This document shows, piece after piece, positions 1 to 6,893 of a stretch of 15,010 bases of DNA. Every line of letters begins with the position of its first letter. Within the stretch, counting starts at the first letter, position 1. A program made the translations under genes and the position numbers. The notes under the pieces are model-generated. The model saw only the letters and a list, made by a program, of their open reading frames with translations, was not told the origin of the DNA and did not search any database. Source of the DNA: Actinomycetota bacterium (lineage in GTDB: Bacteria > Actinomycetota > Thermoleophilia > Gaiellales > Gaiellaceae); assembly GCA_013695295.1 (NCBI GenBank), contig JACDAS010000215.1, forward strand, positions 1 through 15,010. The letters run 5' to 3'.

Positions 1-809
1 ACCAGGTCGGCGCCGGCCGCGACGGTCTCGCGCGCGCTCGGCTCGTCTCCTAGAGCGATGATCGCTCCCGAGCCCAGGTCGTCTACTAGAGGTAGCCCGT
101 GGCCGCGCGCGAGCGCAGCCAGCTCGCCCACTCCCGGCCGCTCGGTGAAGCCGATGACGCGGAAGTTCGAAGGGTGCACGCGCAGGAGCGCGGCCGTCTC
201 CGAGGAGATCGCTCGCTCGTAGTCGGCGACGCGGGTGCGGTTTGTCGTGCCCACCTCGACCAGGCGGGCACCGGACCGCGCGAGTACGTCGGGGATCCGG
301 AAGCCGTCGCCGATCTCGATTAGCTCGCCGCGCGAGACGATCACCTCGCGCCCTTCCGCGAGCGCGGCGAGCGCAAGCAGCACGGCGGCCGCGTTGTTGT
401 TGACGACGAGCGCGGCGGCGGCGCCCGTCAGCTGCCCGAGCACGCTCCCGAGATGCTCGTGACGGGAGCCGCGGCCACCCGCTTGGAGGTCGTATTCGAG
501 GTTCGAGTAGCCCTCGCCGACCTCCCGGACCCGCTCGAGGGCCGCCTGGGGGAGCGGCGCCCGACCGAGGTTCGTGTGGACGATCACCCCCGTCGCGTTG
601 ATGGTGCGTCGCAGCCGCGGTGCGCGGGCGCCGGCGAGCGCCAGCCGCGCGCGCTCGACCGGGTCGCCCGGCTCGCCACCGGCCAGGATCACCTCGCGCG
701 CGTCCCGGAGCGCTTCCCGGGCGGCCTCGAGGGCGAGCGGGCGAGGCTCGCCTGCGAGGCGCTCGTCGCGAAGGAGCTCGTCCACGGACGGCAGCTCACG
801 GAGCTCCAC
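1..809 (-). CDS. selA: L-seryl-tRNA(Sec) selenium transferase, N-terminal part (cut by window edge)
   Basis: SelA is the PLP enzyme that converts seryl-tRNA(Sec) to selenocysteinyl-tRNA(Sec) using selenophosphate. The frame is open from a GTG at 809 to the window edge, giving 269 residues of a family that is usually about 440-460 long. Recognisable family blocks are the N-terminal LRELPSVDELL (SelA N-domain), INATGVIVHTNLGRAPL, YSNLEYDL, VVNNNAAAVLLAL, a block containing SRGELIEIGDGFRIP, EVGTTNRT, and LPLVDDLGSG close to the edge. The PLP-binding lysine (in the family's SGDK motif) would lie just outside the window and cannot be checked. The GTG is chosen because the SelA N-domain starts there and a TACACT -10 lies 6 bp upstream, suggesting a leaderless message. 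No selB, selC, selD or selenoprotein gene is visible here. Identity is near certain; completeness is unknown. Confidence 0.95.
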   Translation of the reverse strand, partial: MELRELPSVDELLRDERLAGEPRPLALEAAREALRDAREVILAGGEPGDPVERARLALAGARAPRLRRTINATGVIVHTNLGRAPLPQAALERVREVGEGYSNLEYDLQAGGRGSRHEHLGSVLGQLTGAAAALVVNNNAAAVLLALAALAEGREVIVSRGELIEIGDGFRIPDVLARSGARLVEVGTTNRTRVADYERAISSETAALLRVHPSNFRVIGFTERPGVGELAALARGHGLPLVDDLGSGAIIALGDEPSARETVAAGADL

Positions 810-815
810 GCCCTA

Positions 816-821
816 AGTGTA
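816..821 (-). promoter_or_regulatory. -10 element of selA (TACACT)
   Basis: TACACT on the minus strand lies 6 bp before the selA GTG, so transcription would start at or next to the start codon. A possible -35 (TTGAAC, 842-837) is 15 bp upstream, shorter than ideal. Position and match are seen; promoter activity is inferred. Confidence 0.5.
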
Positions 822-875
822 GGACGCCGGTGCTCCGTTCAAGTTGCCGGGGCCAGAGATCTCCGAAGCGTGCAC

Positions 876-881
876 TAGACT
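876..881 (+). promoter_or_regulatory. Possible -10 element for the D,D-carboxypeptidase gene (TAGACT)
   Basis: TAGACT lies 10 bp before the preferred GTG at 892, implying a leader of only a few bases. No -35 at normal distance is evident (TTGCCG at 844-849 is 26 bp away). Weak, positional evidence only. Confidence 0.3.
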
Positions 882-891
882 CGAGCCGCTC

Positions 892-1878
892 GTGCGCTCT
901 CCGATCCTCCAAGGCGGCGCGCACCGCAGGCGCCGACCACGATTGCTGCCGATCGTGCTCGCCGTCTTCCTCGCGGCCGCCGGTGCCTCGCTCGCCCTGC
1001 GCACCTGGCCAGCGAAGGGAGGGTCCGAGCCGTCGGGACGCGCTGCCTCGGCTCCGGCCGTCGCGCGCTGGACGGCGGCGAAGCTCCTGCCCCCTGCGAT
1101 CCCGCGCGACCTCGTCGTCGCGCGTGGCCCGATGGTGCGGACGGGTCTCGGCGAGCCGCTCACCGCCGACGCGGCGATCCTCGTCGAGGGGACGAACGGC
1201 ACGGTGCTCTTCGCAAAGCGCGAGCACCTGCGCCTGCCGGTCGCCTCGACGACCAAGATCATGACCGCGCTGATCGCGCTCGAGCGCCTCGCCCCCCGCG
1301 ATGTCGTCACGATCGACCCAGCAGCCGCCCGGGCCGCGCCGTTTCGCGAGGGCCTCCGCCCGGGCGAGCGGGTCGCGGCCTGGAAGCTCTTCCACGGCCT
1401 GATGCTCTACTCCGGAAATGACGACGCGCTCGCGCTCGCGATCGCGAGCGCCGGCAGCCGCACGGCCTTCCTGCGCCTGATGAACGAGCGTGCGCGAGAC
1501 CTCGGGCTGCGCGACACGAAGTTCGTCAGCCCGAGCGGCCTCGTCGACCGGGGCAACTACTCCACCGCCTGGGACCTGGCCGCGATCACGCGGCACGCGC
1601 TGCAAAATGCGAGGTTCCGCACGATCGTCCGCACACGCGTGAAGCGGGTCGCCTGGGCGGCGCCGACCTACGCGAAGGTCTACGTGAACAAGAATCACCT
1701 GCTCGGCGCCTATCCCGGCGCCGACGGCGTCAAGACGGGATGGACGACGCTGGCCGGACACTGCCTGGTCGCCTCGGCGACCCGCCACGGCATCCGCCTG
1801 ATCGCAGTCGTGCTCGGCGCCGACGACGCGTATGCGGACGTCCGGCGGCTGCTCGACTACGGCTTCAGCCGGCGCTAG
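892..1878 (+). CDS. D-alanyl-D-alanine carboxypeptidase (serine peptidase family S11)
   Basis: A penicillin-binding D,D-carboxypeptidase of the DacA/DacF type, which removes the terminal D-Ala of peptidoglycan stem peptides outside the cell. All three active-site motifs are present (numbering from the GTG at 892): S119-T-T-K122 with the nucleophile Ser, S174-G-N176, and K281-T-G283. The N-terminus has a basic RRRRPR followed by a hydrophobic stretch (about residues 16-36), a signal peptide or membrane anchor. Family landmarks such as DTKFVSPSGL and the DGVKTGWT context are clear. The frame extends upstream to an ATG at 844, but GTG 892 sits just before the basic signal-peptide n-region and 10 bp after a TAGACT, so it is preferred; protein length is then 328 aa. 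The gene is divergent from selA and ends 3 bp before the stop of the convergent LOG-family gene, with no terminator between. Start choice is moderately sure, function very sure. Confidence 0.93.
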   Translation: MRSPILQGGAHRRRRPRLLPIVLAVFLAAAGASLALRTWPAKGGSEPSGRAASAPAVARWTAAKLLPPAIPRDLVVARGPMVRTGLGEPLTADAAILVEGTNGTVLFAKREHLRLPVASTTKIMTALIALERLAPRDVVTIDPAAARAAPFREGLRPGERVAAWKLFHGLMLYSGNDDALALAIASAGSRTAFLRLMNERARDLGLRDTKFVSPSGLVDRGNYSTAWDLAAITRHALQNARFRTIVRTRVKRVAWAAPTYAKVYVNKNHLLGAYPGADGVKTGWTTLAGHCLVASATRHGIRLIAVVLGADDAYADVRRLLDYGFSRR

Positions 1879-1881
1879 CGC

Positions 1882-2610
1882 TCAGCGCTCCGTGCGGATC
1901 GTCTCTGCGGCAGCCTGGGATTCGACAGACGCCGCGGGCGCGGCGGCGCAGTTCCGGCGGTAGCACTCGACGATCGTCTCGACCCCCGCGTCGAGATCGT
2001 CGGTCACGAAGAGGAGGTGCTCGTCTTCGGGTGCGATCATCCCGCGACCCAGCGGTTTCGCGTGGATCCAGTCGAGCATTCCCTGCCAGAAGTCGGAGCC
2101 GACGAGTACGACCGGGAAGTGGGAGACCTTGCCGGTCTGGATCAGTGTCAGCGCCTCGAACAGCTCGTCCAGCGTCCCGAAGCCGCCCGGGAAGAGCATG
2201 AACCCCTCCGCCGCCTTCACGAGCATCGTCTTGCGGGAGTAGAAGTGCCTGAAGGTGAGGGAGACGTCCACGTAGGGATTCCCCGCCTGTTCGTGGGGCA
2301 GCTCGATGTTGAAGCCGACCGAGAGCCCTCCTCCCTCGCGCGCGCCCCGGTTCGCGGCCTCCATCACGCCGGGGCCGCCGCCGGTGACGACCGCGAAACC
2401 GGCCGCGGCGAACCGCCGGCCCGCCTCGCGCGCCTGCGCGTACACGGGATCGTCGCTGCCGATCCGCGCCGAGCCGAAGATCGCGACGGCCGGGTCTGCG
2501 ACCCGGCCGACGGCCTCGAAGCCCCGCCGGAACTCGTCCGCGATCAGCGCGACGTCGCGCTCGAGATCGACCTCCTGCGCCGAGAGGATGCGGCGGTCCT
2601 CGTCTCGCAT
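1882..2610 (-). CDS. LOG-family (TIGR00730-type) Rossmann-fold nucleotide phosphoribohydrolase-like protein
   Basis: A 242-aa protein of the LOG / 'lysine decarboxylase-like' family. Characterised members hydrolyse nucleoside 5'-monophosphates, including cytokinin ribotides, releasing the base and ribose 5-phosphate; annotation as lysine decarboxylase is a historical error. Seen in the sequence: AIFGSAR near residue 43, the GGGPGVMEAAN loop at about 77-87, FYSRKTMLV at about 123-131 and the diagnostic P141-GGFGTLDE motif, the phosphate/base-binding active site. There is an extra N-terminal helix of about 40 residues and an alanine-rich C-tail, giving a length near the longer LOG subtype. The ATG at 2610 is 4 bp after the stop of the M50 protease gene, so the two are probably co-transcribed. 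The physiological substrate cannot be told from sequence. Confidence 0.88.
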   Translation of the reverse strand: MRDEDRRILSAQEVDLERDVALIADEFRRGFEAVGRVADPAVAIFGSARIGSDDPVYAQAREAGRRFAAAGFAVVTGGGPGVMEAANRGAREGGGLSVGFNIELPHEQAGNPYVDVSLTFRHFYSRKTMLVKAAEGFMLFPGGFGTLDELFEALTLIQTGKVSHFPVVLVGSDFWQGMLDWIHAKPLGRGMIAPEDEHLLFVTDDLDAGVETIVECYRRNCAAAPAASVESQAAAETIRTER

Positions 2611-2614
2611 CAGG

Positions 2615-3424
2615 CTAGAAGTCCCGGGGGACGTGGGTGGCGTTCATGCCGACCACGAGCAGGATCGCGAGCCCGACGTAGACGCCCGCGACGGTCAGTC
2701 GCTGCCACGGCTTCACCTGGTAGTAGGCCTCGCTTCGCGCCCGGTGGCGGCTCTTCCACCGAGACCACAGCTCGAGCGCCCCGACGAGGATGATGATGTA
2801 GAGGATCGGGTTGTGCCAGCGGATCGCCAGCACGACGAGCGCGACGAGGCCGACCGCCCAGAGCAGCGGATGAATCGCAGCGACGGCGCGACCGCCGTCG
2901 AGCGGCACGATCGGCAGGAGGTTGAAGAGGTTCAGGAGGAAGCCGAGGAAGGCGAGCGCCTGGACGTAGCGCGAGTCGTAGTACTCGCCGGCAACCCAGA
3001 GCACCGCGGCTCCCAGGCTGCCGAGGATCGGCCCGGCGAGCGCCACCTGCGCCTCGCGCCAGGCGTTCGCGGGGGCCTGCTTCATCAGGATTGCTGCGCC
3101 GAGGAAGGGGATGAACACCGGCGCCGACACCGGCAGGCCCTGCCGCTTGGCCTCGAGCACGTGACCCAGCTCGTGTACGAAGAGCAGCCCCACGAGCGCC
3201 ACCCCGAACCAGAGGCCGCCGATCCAGATGTACACCCCCGCCGACGCGAGCAGCGACGCGGCGAAGGTGAAGAACTTGAGCTTGAAGATGACGGCCCCGA
3301 ACTTGACGAGGAACGCCACGAGCGCCGCGGCCGGAGCCCAGATCCGCCGCGCGAAGGCGCGCCAGTCGAAGCCGCGCGGCTGGACCGGTTCGTACTGGCG
3401 CAGCTCTCCCGAGTAGGGCTCCAC
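2615..3424 (-). CDS. Site-2-type intramembrane zinc metalloprotease (family M50)
   Basis: A 269-aa polytopic membrane protein. The zinc motif H84-E-L-G-H88 and the second motif NLLPIVPLDGG, with D176 as the third metal ligand, are both intact, as in site-2 proteases that cut substrates within the membrane. Hydrophobic segments occur at about residues 30-45, 50-80 (leading into HELGH), 103-112, 125-147, 155-175, 186-203, 205-220 and 245-262. No PDZ or CBS domain is seen, so this is the compact M50 type rather than RseP (which has PDZ domains). Start is the GTG at 3424; AGGGA lies 3 bp upstream and a TACCGT -10 lies 8 bp upstream, inside the 25-bp gap to the aminopeptidase gene. The LOG-family gene follows 4 bp after the stop. 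No anti-sigma factor or other candidate substrate is adjacent. Fold and active site are sure; substrate is unknown. Confidence 0.92.
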   Translation of the reverse strand: MEPYSGELRQYEPVQPRGFDWRAFARRIWAPAAALVAFLVKFGAVIFKLKFFTFAASLLASAGVYIWIGGLWFGVALVGLLFVHELGHVLEAKRQGLPVSAPVFIPFLGAAILMKQAPANAWREAQVALAGPILGSLGAAVLWVAGEYYDSRYVQALAFLGFLLNLFNLLPIVPLDGGRAVAAIHPLLWAVGLVALVVLAIRWHNPILYIIILVGALELWSRWKSRHRARSEAYYQVKPWQRLTVAGVYVGLAILLVVGMNATHVPRDF

Positions 3425-3432
3425 TTGTCCCT

Positions 3433-3438
3433 ACGGTA
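3433..3438 (-). promoter_or_regulatory. Possible -10 element for the M50 protease gene (TACCGT)
   Basis: TACCGT on the minus strand is 8 bp before the GTG at 3424, in the short gap after the upstream aminopeptidase gene. The same hexamer serves as -10 at lexA and probably at the response-regulator gene in this window. Confidence 0.4.
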
Positions 3439-3449
3439 GCTACGCGTCC

Positions 3450-4409
3450 CTAGGGGAGCGAGATGGGACGCCCGTCGGCCTCGACCGCTGGCAGCGAGAA
3501 GACGCAGTCGACGTGGATCGTCGCCTCGTTGTCGCCGCCGTAGGGCCCGGTGTTCCGGCCGATCGCCACGTGGGCGGTCTTCGCGGCCTTCTCGTCCAGC
3601 ATCACGTGCCCGCGCGGGGCGATCGTCGGGTTGACGCCGATCCCCAGTTCCGCAATCACGTCCGCTCCCGGCCCGGCGCCCGCGACGAGGTCGCGGAGCA
3701 TGCCGGCCGCGCGCCCGCCTTCGATGGAGGTGACGCGACCGCGCTCGAAGGTGAGCGACACCGGCTCGTCGACCAGCCCCTGCACGGTGTACGGCACCGT
3801 CAGATCCGCCACGAGAATGCCGTTCGCGCCGTTGGCGTGGGGGGCGACGAAGACCTCGCCGCTCGGGTAGTTCGCCATGTCGCCGTCGCGGAGCGGCCCC
3901 GCGTCGGTCTGCCAGGGGCGGCCGGCGACGTTCAGCTCGAGGTCGGTTCCCGCGCGGCCGCGAATCCGGATCCGGTCGACTCCCTCGAGCTCCTCGAGCA
4001 GGCCGCGGGCCACCTCTTCGAGGTCGACGGCGGGCCGCGAGAGCTCGCCGTTCAGGAGCTCCGAGTCGACGAAGCCCAGGAAGATCTGCCGGCCACCGTG
4101 CTCGATCATCGCCTCGAGCAGGGAAAAGCGCGCCGCCGCCTCCTCGCCCAGCGGTTGCTCGGCGAGGAAGAAGGAGACGTCCGCGGAGCCGGCCGCCTCG
4201 AGCACCGGCGCAGGCGCCCTCGACAGGGGCCGCTCACCCCGCCAGAGCTGCAGCACCGGCTTGCCGCCGGCGTCGCGTACGGCCGCCTGGAGCGCGGAGC
4301 CGTCCTCCACGAGCGGCTCGTCGACGACGACGAGCACCCGCTCGCCCGGCCGGAGTCCGGCCGCGCGGATCAGGTTCTCACACCAGCCTGGGTGGGCGAG
4401 CTTGGCCAT
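3450..4409 (-). CDS. Aminopeptidase of the M29 (AmpS/PepS-like) family, short form
   Basis: A 319-aa probable metallo-aminopeptidase removing N-terminal residues from peptides in the cytoplasm. The C-terminal half carries the M29 signature blocks: NYPSGEVFVAP (E185), ELGIGVNP (E254), DEKAAKTAHVAIG (H280) and IHVDCVF (H299, D301). These match the five di-metal ligands known for this family (Glu, Glu, His, His, Asp). Characterised M29 enzymes are about 410 aa, so this is a shortened version with a reduced N-terminal half, although all metal ligands are kept. Starts at ATG 4409, 6 bp after a TACGAT -10, suggesting its own leaderless transcript although it lies 30 bp downstream of the MoaD-MoaE gene. 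The dipeptide preference cannot be predicted. Confidence 0.87.
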   Translation of the reverse strand: MAKLAHPGWCENLIRAAGLRPGERVLVVVDEPLVEDGSALQAAVRDAGGKPVLQLWRGERPLSRAPAPVLEAAGSADVSFFLAEQPLGEEAAARFSLLEAMIEHGGRQIFLGFVDSELLNGELSRPAVDLEEVARGLLEELEGVDRIRIRGRAGTDLELNVAGRPWQTDAGPLRDGDMANYPSGEVFVAPHANGANGILVADLTVPYTVQGLVDEPVSLTFERGRVTSIEGGRAAGMLRDLVAGAGPGADVIAELGIGVNPTIAPRGHVMLDEKAAKTAHVAIGRNTGPYGGDNEATIHVDCVFSLPAVEADGRPISLP

Positions 4410-4415
4410 CCGGCG

Positions 4416-4421
4416 ATCGTA
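4416..4421 (-). promoter_or_regulatory. -10 element of the aminopeptidase gene (TACGAT)
   Basis: TACGAT on the minus strand is exactly 6 bp before the ATG at 4409, the geometry expected for a leaderless mRNA. No good -35 is visible. It lies in the 30-bp gap behind the MoaD-MoaE gene. Confidence 0.5.
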
Positions 4422-4439
4422 CTCGGAGCAGTCTCGAGC

Positions 4440-5078
4440 CTAGGAGCCCTGGCCGATCCACTCCTCGCCGCCCTCGTAAACCTCCTTCTTCCAGAGCGGC
4501 ACGGTCGCCTTCAGCGTGTCGATCGCCTCCGCGCAGGCAGCGAGTGCCGCCGCCCGGTGCGGCGCGGAGACCGCGATCGCGACGCTCGTCTCGCCGATGC
4601 CGACACGGCCGACCCGGTGGTGCATCGCCACCTCGCAGAGCTCGTAGCGACCTTTCAGCCCCTCGGCCACAGCCGCCATCGTGCGCTCGGCCATGCCGGC
4701 GTAGGCCTCGTACTCGAGATGGCGAACGACCCGGCCCCGGGAGTTGACGCGGGTCGTCCCGACGAAGGTGGCCACGGCGCCGGCACGCTCGTCGGCTACC
4801 TCGTCCACCACCCTCTGGAGCTCGAGCGGCTCCTCGGACAGGGTGAAGGCGCCGCCGGAGACGGGAGGGATCAACGCGACCTCGTCGCCGTCCTCGAGCG
4901 TCCGGTCAGCCGCGGCGTACTCGCGGTTGACTGCGTAGAGCAGACCCCCGGGCAGGTCGCCGAGCGCTAGCGCCTCCCAGGCCGTGGTGACGGTCGCCCC
5001 CTCCGGAATCTCCACAGTTCGCTCGCCGAGGCCTGCGCGCTCACGCAATCCCGCAAAGAGCCTCACGGTGACGCGCAC
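4440..5078 (-). CDS. Molybdopterin synthase, MoaD-MoaE fusion (MoaX-like)
   Basis: One 212-aa chain holds both subunits of molybdopterin synthase, which adds two sulfurs to precursor Z (cPMP) in molybdenum cofactor synthesis. Residues 1-76 are the ubiquitin-like sulfur carrier MoaD, ending in the canonical PPVSGG (G75-G76). Residues 77-212 are MoaE with FVGTTR (about 105-110), YEAY (about 123-126), MHHRVG (about 152-157) and the catalytic lysines K190 and K197 in LKATVPLWKKE, spaced as K119/K126 of E. coli MoaE. In normal MoaD the Gly-Gly must be the free C-terminus to carry the thiocarboxylate; here it is internal, so cleavage after G76 or another arrangement is needed, as described for mycobacterial MoaX. 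Start is GTG 5078 with TAGGCT 6 bp upstream. Divergent from the mutase gene; no other mo-gene is nearby. Confidence 0.95.
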   Translation of the reverse strand: MRVTVRLFAGLRERAGLGERTVEIPEGATVTTAWEALALGDLPGGLLYAVNREYAAADRTLEDGDEVALIPPVSGGAFTLSEEPLELQRVVDEVADERAGAVATFVGTTRVNSRGRVVRHLEYEAYAGMAERTMAAVAEGLKGRYELCEVAMHHRVGRVGIGETSVAIAVSAPHRAAALAACAEAIDTLKATVPLWKKEVYEGGEEWIGQGS

Positions 5079-5084
5079 GCGGCC

Positions 5085-5090
5085 AGCCTA
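5085..5090 (-). promoter_or_regulatory. -10 element of the MoaD-MoaE gene (TAGGCT)
   Basis: TAGGCT on the minus strand lies 6 bp before GTG 5078, so the transcript would begin at the start codon. It shares a 62-bp divergent intergenic region with the mutase promoter. Confidence 0.45.
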
Positions 5091-5128
5091 GATCAAGCCT
5101 GCGGCGGTCGCGGCTCGCGGCCCGCGCG

Positions 5129-5134
5129 TACGAT
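5129..5134 (+). promoter_or_regulatory. -10 element of the acyl-CoA mutase gene (TACGAT)
   Basis: TACGAT lies 6 bp before GTG 5141, again the leaderless spacing; there is no purine-rich ribosome binding site in front of the GTG. No convincing -35 is seen. Confidence 0.5.
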
Positions 5135-5140
5135 TGGCCC

Positions 5141-6718
5141 GTGGCCACGACGGAAGACCGTCGCGAGACCGACTCCGGGATCGAGATCAGGCCGGTCTAC
5201 ACGGCGACGGACGGGTCCGGCCCAGGCGAGCGTCCCGGCGAGTTCCCGTTCACGCGGGGGCCGTACCCCGACATGTACAGGGGCAGGCCCTGGACGATCC
5301 GCCAGTACGCGGGCTTCGGCTCCGCCGAGGAGACGAACGAGCGGTTCCGGTACCTGCTCGATCGCGGGCAGACGGGGCTCTCCGTCGCGTTCGACCTACC
5401 CACCCAGCTCGGCTATGACTCGGACGACGCGCGGGCCCTGGGGGAGGTCGGGCGGACCGGCGTCGCGATCGACTCGCTCGCCGACATGGAGCTGCTGCTC
5501 GGCGGGATTCCGCTCCGCGACGTCTCGACTTCGATGACGATCAACGCGCCGGCGGCGCTCCTGCTGCTCCTCTATGAGCTCGTCGCCGAGGGCCAGGGCG
5601 TCGAGTCTTCGGAGCTGCGCGGAACCGTGCAGAACGACATCCTCAAGGAGTACGCCGCCCGTGGGAACTACATCTTCCCGCCGCGCCCCTCGATGCGGAT
5701 CACGACCGACCTCTTCGCATACTGCGCGGAGCGGTTGCCGCGCTGGAACACGATCTCGATCTCGGGCTACCACATCAGGGAAGCCGGCTCGACCGCCGTC
5801 CAGGAGCTCGCCTTCACGCTCGCAAACGGGATCGCGTACTGCAGCGCGGCCGTCGACGCGGGTCTCTCGCCGGACGACTTCGGGGCACGCCTCTCCTTTT
5901 TCTTCAACGCCCACAATCACTTCTTCCAGGAGGTCGCGAAGTTCCGGGCGGCGCGTCGCCTCTGGGCCCGGATCATGCGCGAGCGTTTCGGCGCGACGAA
6001 CCCGAGGGCACTCGCGCTCCGCTTCCACGCGCAAACCGGCGGCTCGACCCTGACCGCGCAGCAGCCCGAGAACAACATCGTCCGGGTGGCGGTCCAGGCC
6101 CTGTCGGCGGTCTGCGGCGGGGCGCAGTCGATCCACACGAACGGGTTCGACGAGGCACTGGCGCTCCCATCGGAGCGGTCGGCCCGGATTGCGCTTCGGA
6201 CACAGCAGATTCTCGCGCATGAGGCCGGTGGGACGGACACCGCGGACGCGCTCGGCGGCTCGTGGTTCGTCGAGGCGCTCACCGACGAGCTCGAGGCGCG
6301 GGCGACCGAGCTGATCATGCGGATCGACGAGCTTGGCGGGGCGGTCGCTGCGGTGGAGCTGGGGTTCGTGCAGCAAGAGATCGAGGAGGCGGCGTTCCGC
6401 TTTACCGCGCACGTCGAGGCCGGCGAGCAGGTGATCGTGGGCGTGAGCCGCTACGCGGAGGAAGAGACCGAATCGATCGAGCTGCACCGTCTCGATCCCT
6501 CGGCGGAGCGGCGGCAGCTCGAGCGGACGGCCCGCGTTCGGGCCGAGCGGAACGCCGATCGTGCGCAGGCCGCGCTCAGGGAGGTGCGGAACGTGGCCGC
6601 GGGCGAGCAGAACCTCTTGCCGGCGCTGCGCGAGGCCTTGCGGGCACGCTGCACGGTGGGCGAGATCTGCGAGGACCTCCGCGAACTCTTCGGCACCTAC
6701 GACGCGCAGCGGGCCTAG
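5141..6718 (+). CDS. Methylmalonyl-CoA mutase-type acyl-CoA mutase, large (catalytic) subunit without B12 domain
   Basis: A 525-aa substrate-binding TIM-barrel chain of a B12-dependent acyl-CoA mutase, which interconverts branched and linear acyl-CoAs (methylmalonyl-CoA to succinyl-CoA in the best-known member). Blocks seen: RPWTIRQYAGF (50-60), GLSVAFDLPTQLGYDSD, GTVQNDILKEY, YIFPPRPSMRI, SISGYH (H211), FHAQTGGSTLT, IHTNGFDEAL and a C-terminal RCTVGEI. Y56, R174 and H211 fall at exactly the spacing of Tyr89, Arg207 and His244 of methylmalonyl-CoA mutase; the Tyr/Arg pair holds the substrate carboxylate, whereas isobutyryl-CoA mutases have Phe/Gln, so a carboxylated substrate is favoured. The usual C-terminal cobalamin domain (DxHxxG, about 130 aa) is absent, so a separate small subunit must be encoded elsewhere; none is in the window. 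GTG 5141 is preferred over upstream codons because of the -10 position. Confidence 0.93.
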   Translation: MATTEDRRETDSGIEIRPVYTATDGSGPGERPGEFPFTRGPYPDMYRGRPWTIRQYAGFGSAEETNERFRYLLDRGQTGLSVAFDLPTQLGYDSDDARALGEVGRTGVAIDSLADMELLLGGIPLRDVSTSMTINAPAALLLLLYELVAEGQGVESSELRGTVQNDILKEYAARGNYIFPPRPSMRITTDLFAYCAERLPRWNTISISGYHIREAGSTAVQELAFTLANGIAYCSAAVDAGLSPDDFGARLSFFFNAHNHFFQEVAKFRAARRLWARIMRERFGATNPRALALRFHAQTGGSTLTAQQPENNIVRVAVQALSAVCGGAQSIHTNGFDEALALPSERSARIALRTQQILAHEAGGTDTADALGGSWFVEALTDELEARATELIMRIDELGGAVAAVELGFVQQEIEEAAFRFTAHVEAGEQVIVGVSRYAEEETESIELHRLDPSAERRQLERTARVRAERNADRAQAALREVRNVAAGEQNLLPALREALRARCTVGEICEDLRELFGTYDAQRA

Positions 6719-6893
6719 AAGGGGTCTGGACGCGGTTCGCGCGTCGCGTCAAGCAGAGCGCCTTGCCCTCCGACAATCGCCGCGGGCGCTGATCGGAATC
6801 GTCGGTGTGCCGTCGGTTCTTGTTCACGCGCGCACGGGCCGACCGCTGACCACCCGCCACTTTCGATCCTAATCTGGCGGGGCGCGCACAGGT
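6719..6893. other. Intergenic region between mutase and glycosyltransferase genes
   Basis: A 175-bp stretch without a convincing gene or terminator hairpin. Its right end carries the likely glycosyltransferase promoter. Confidence 0.4.
6846..6875 (+). promoter_or_regulatory. Possible promoter of the glycosyltransferase gene
   Basis: CTGACC (6846-6851), 18 bp spacer, then TAATCT (6870-6875), about 18 bp before the GTG at 6894. A plausible sigma-70-type arrangement in otherwise GC-rich DNA; activity is inferred. Confidence 0.4.
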
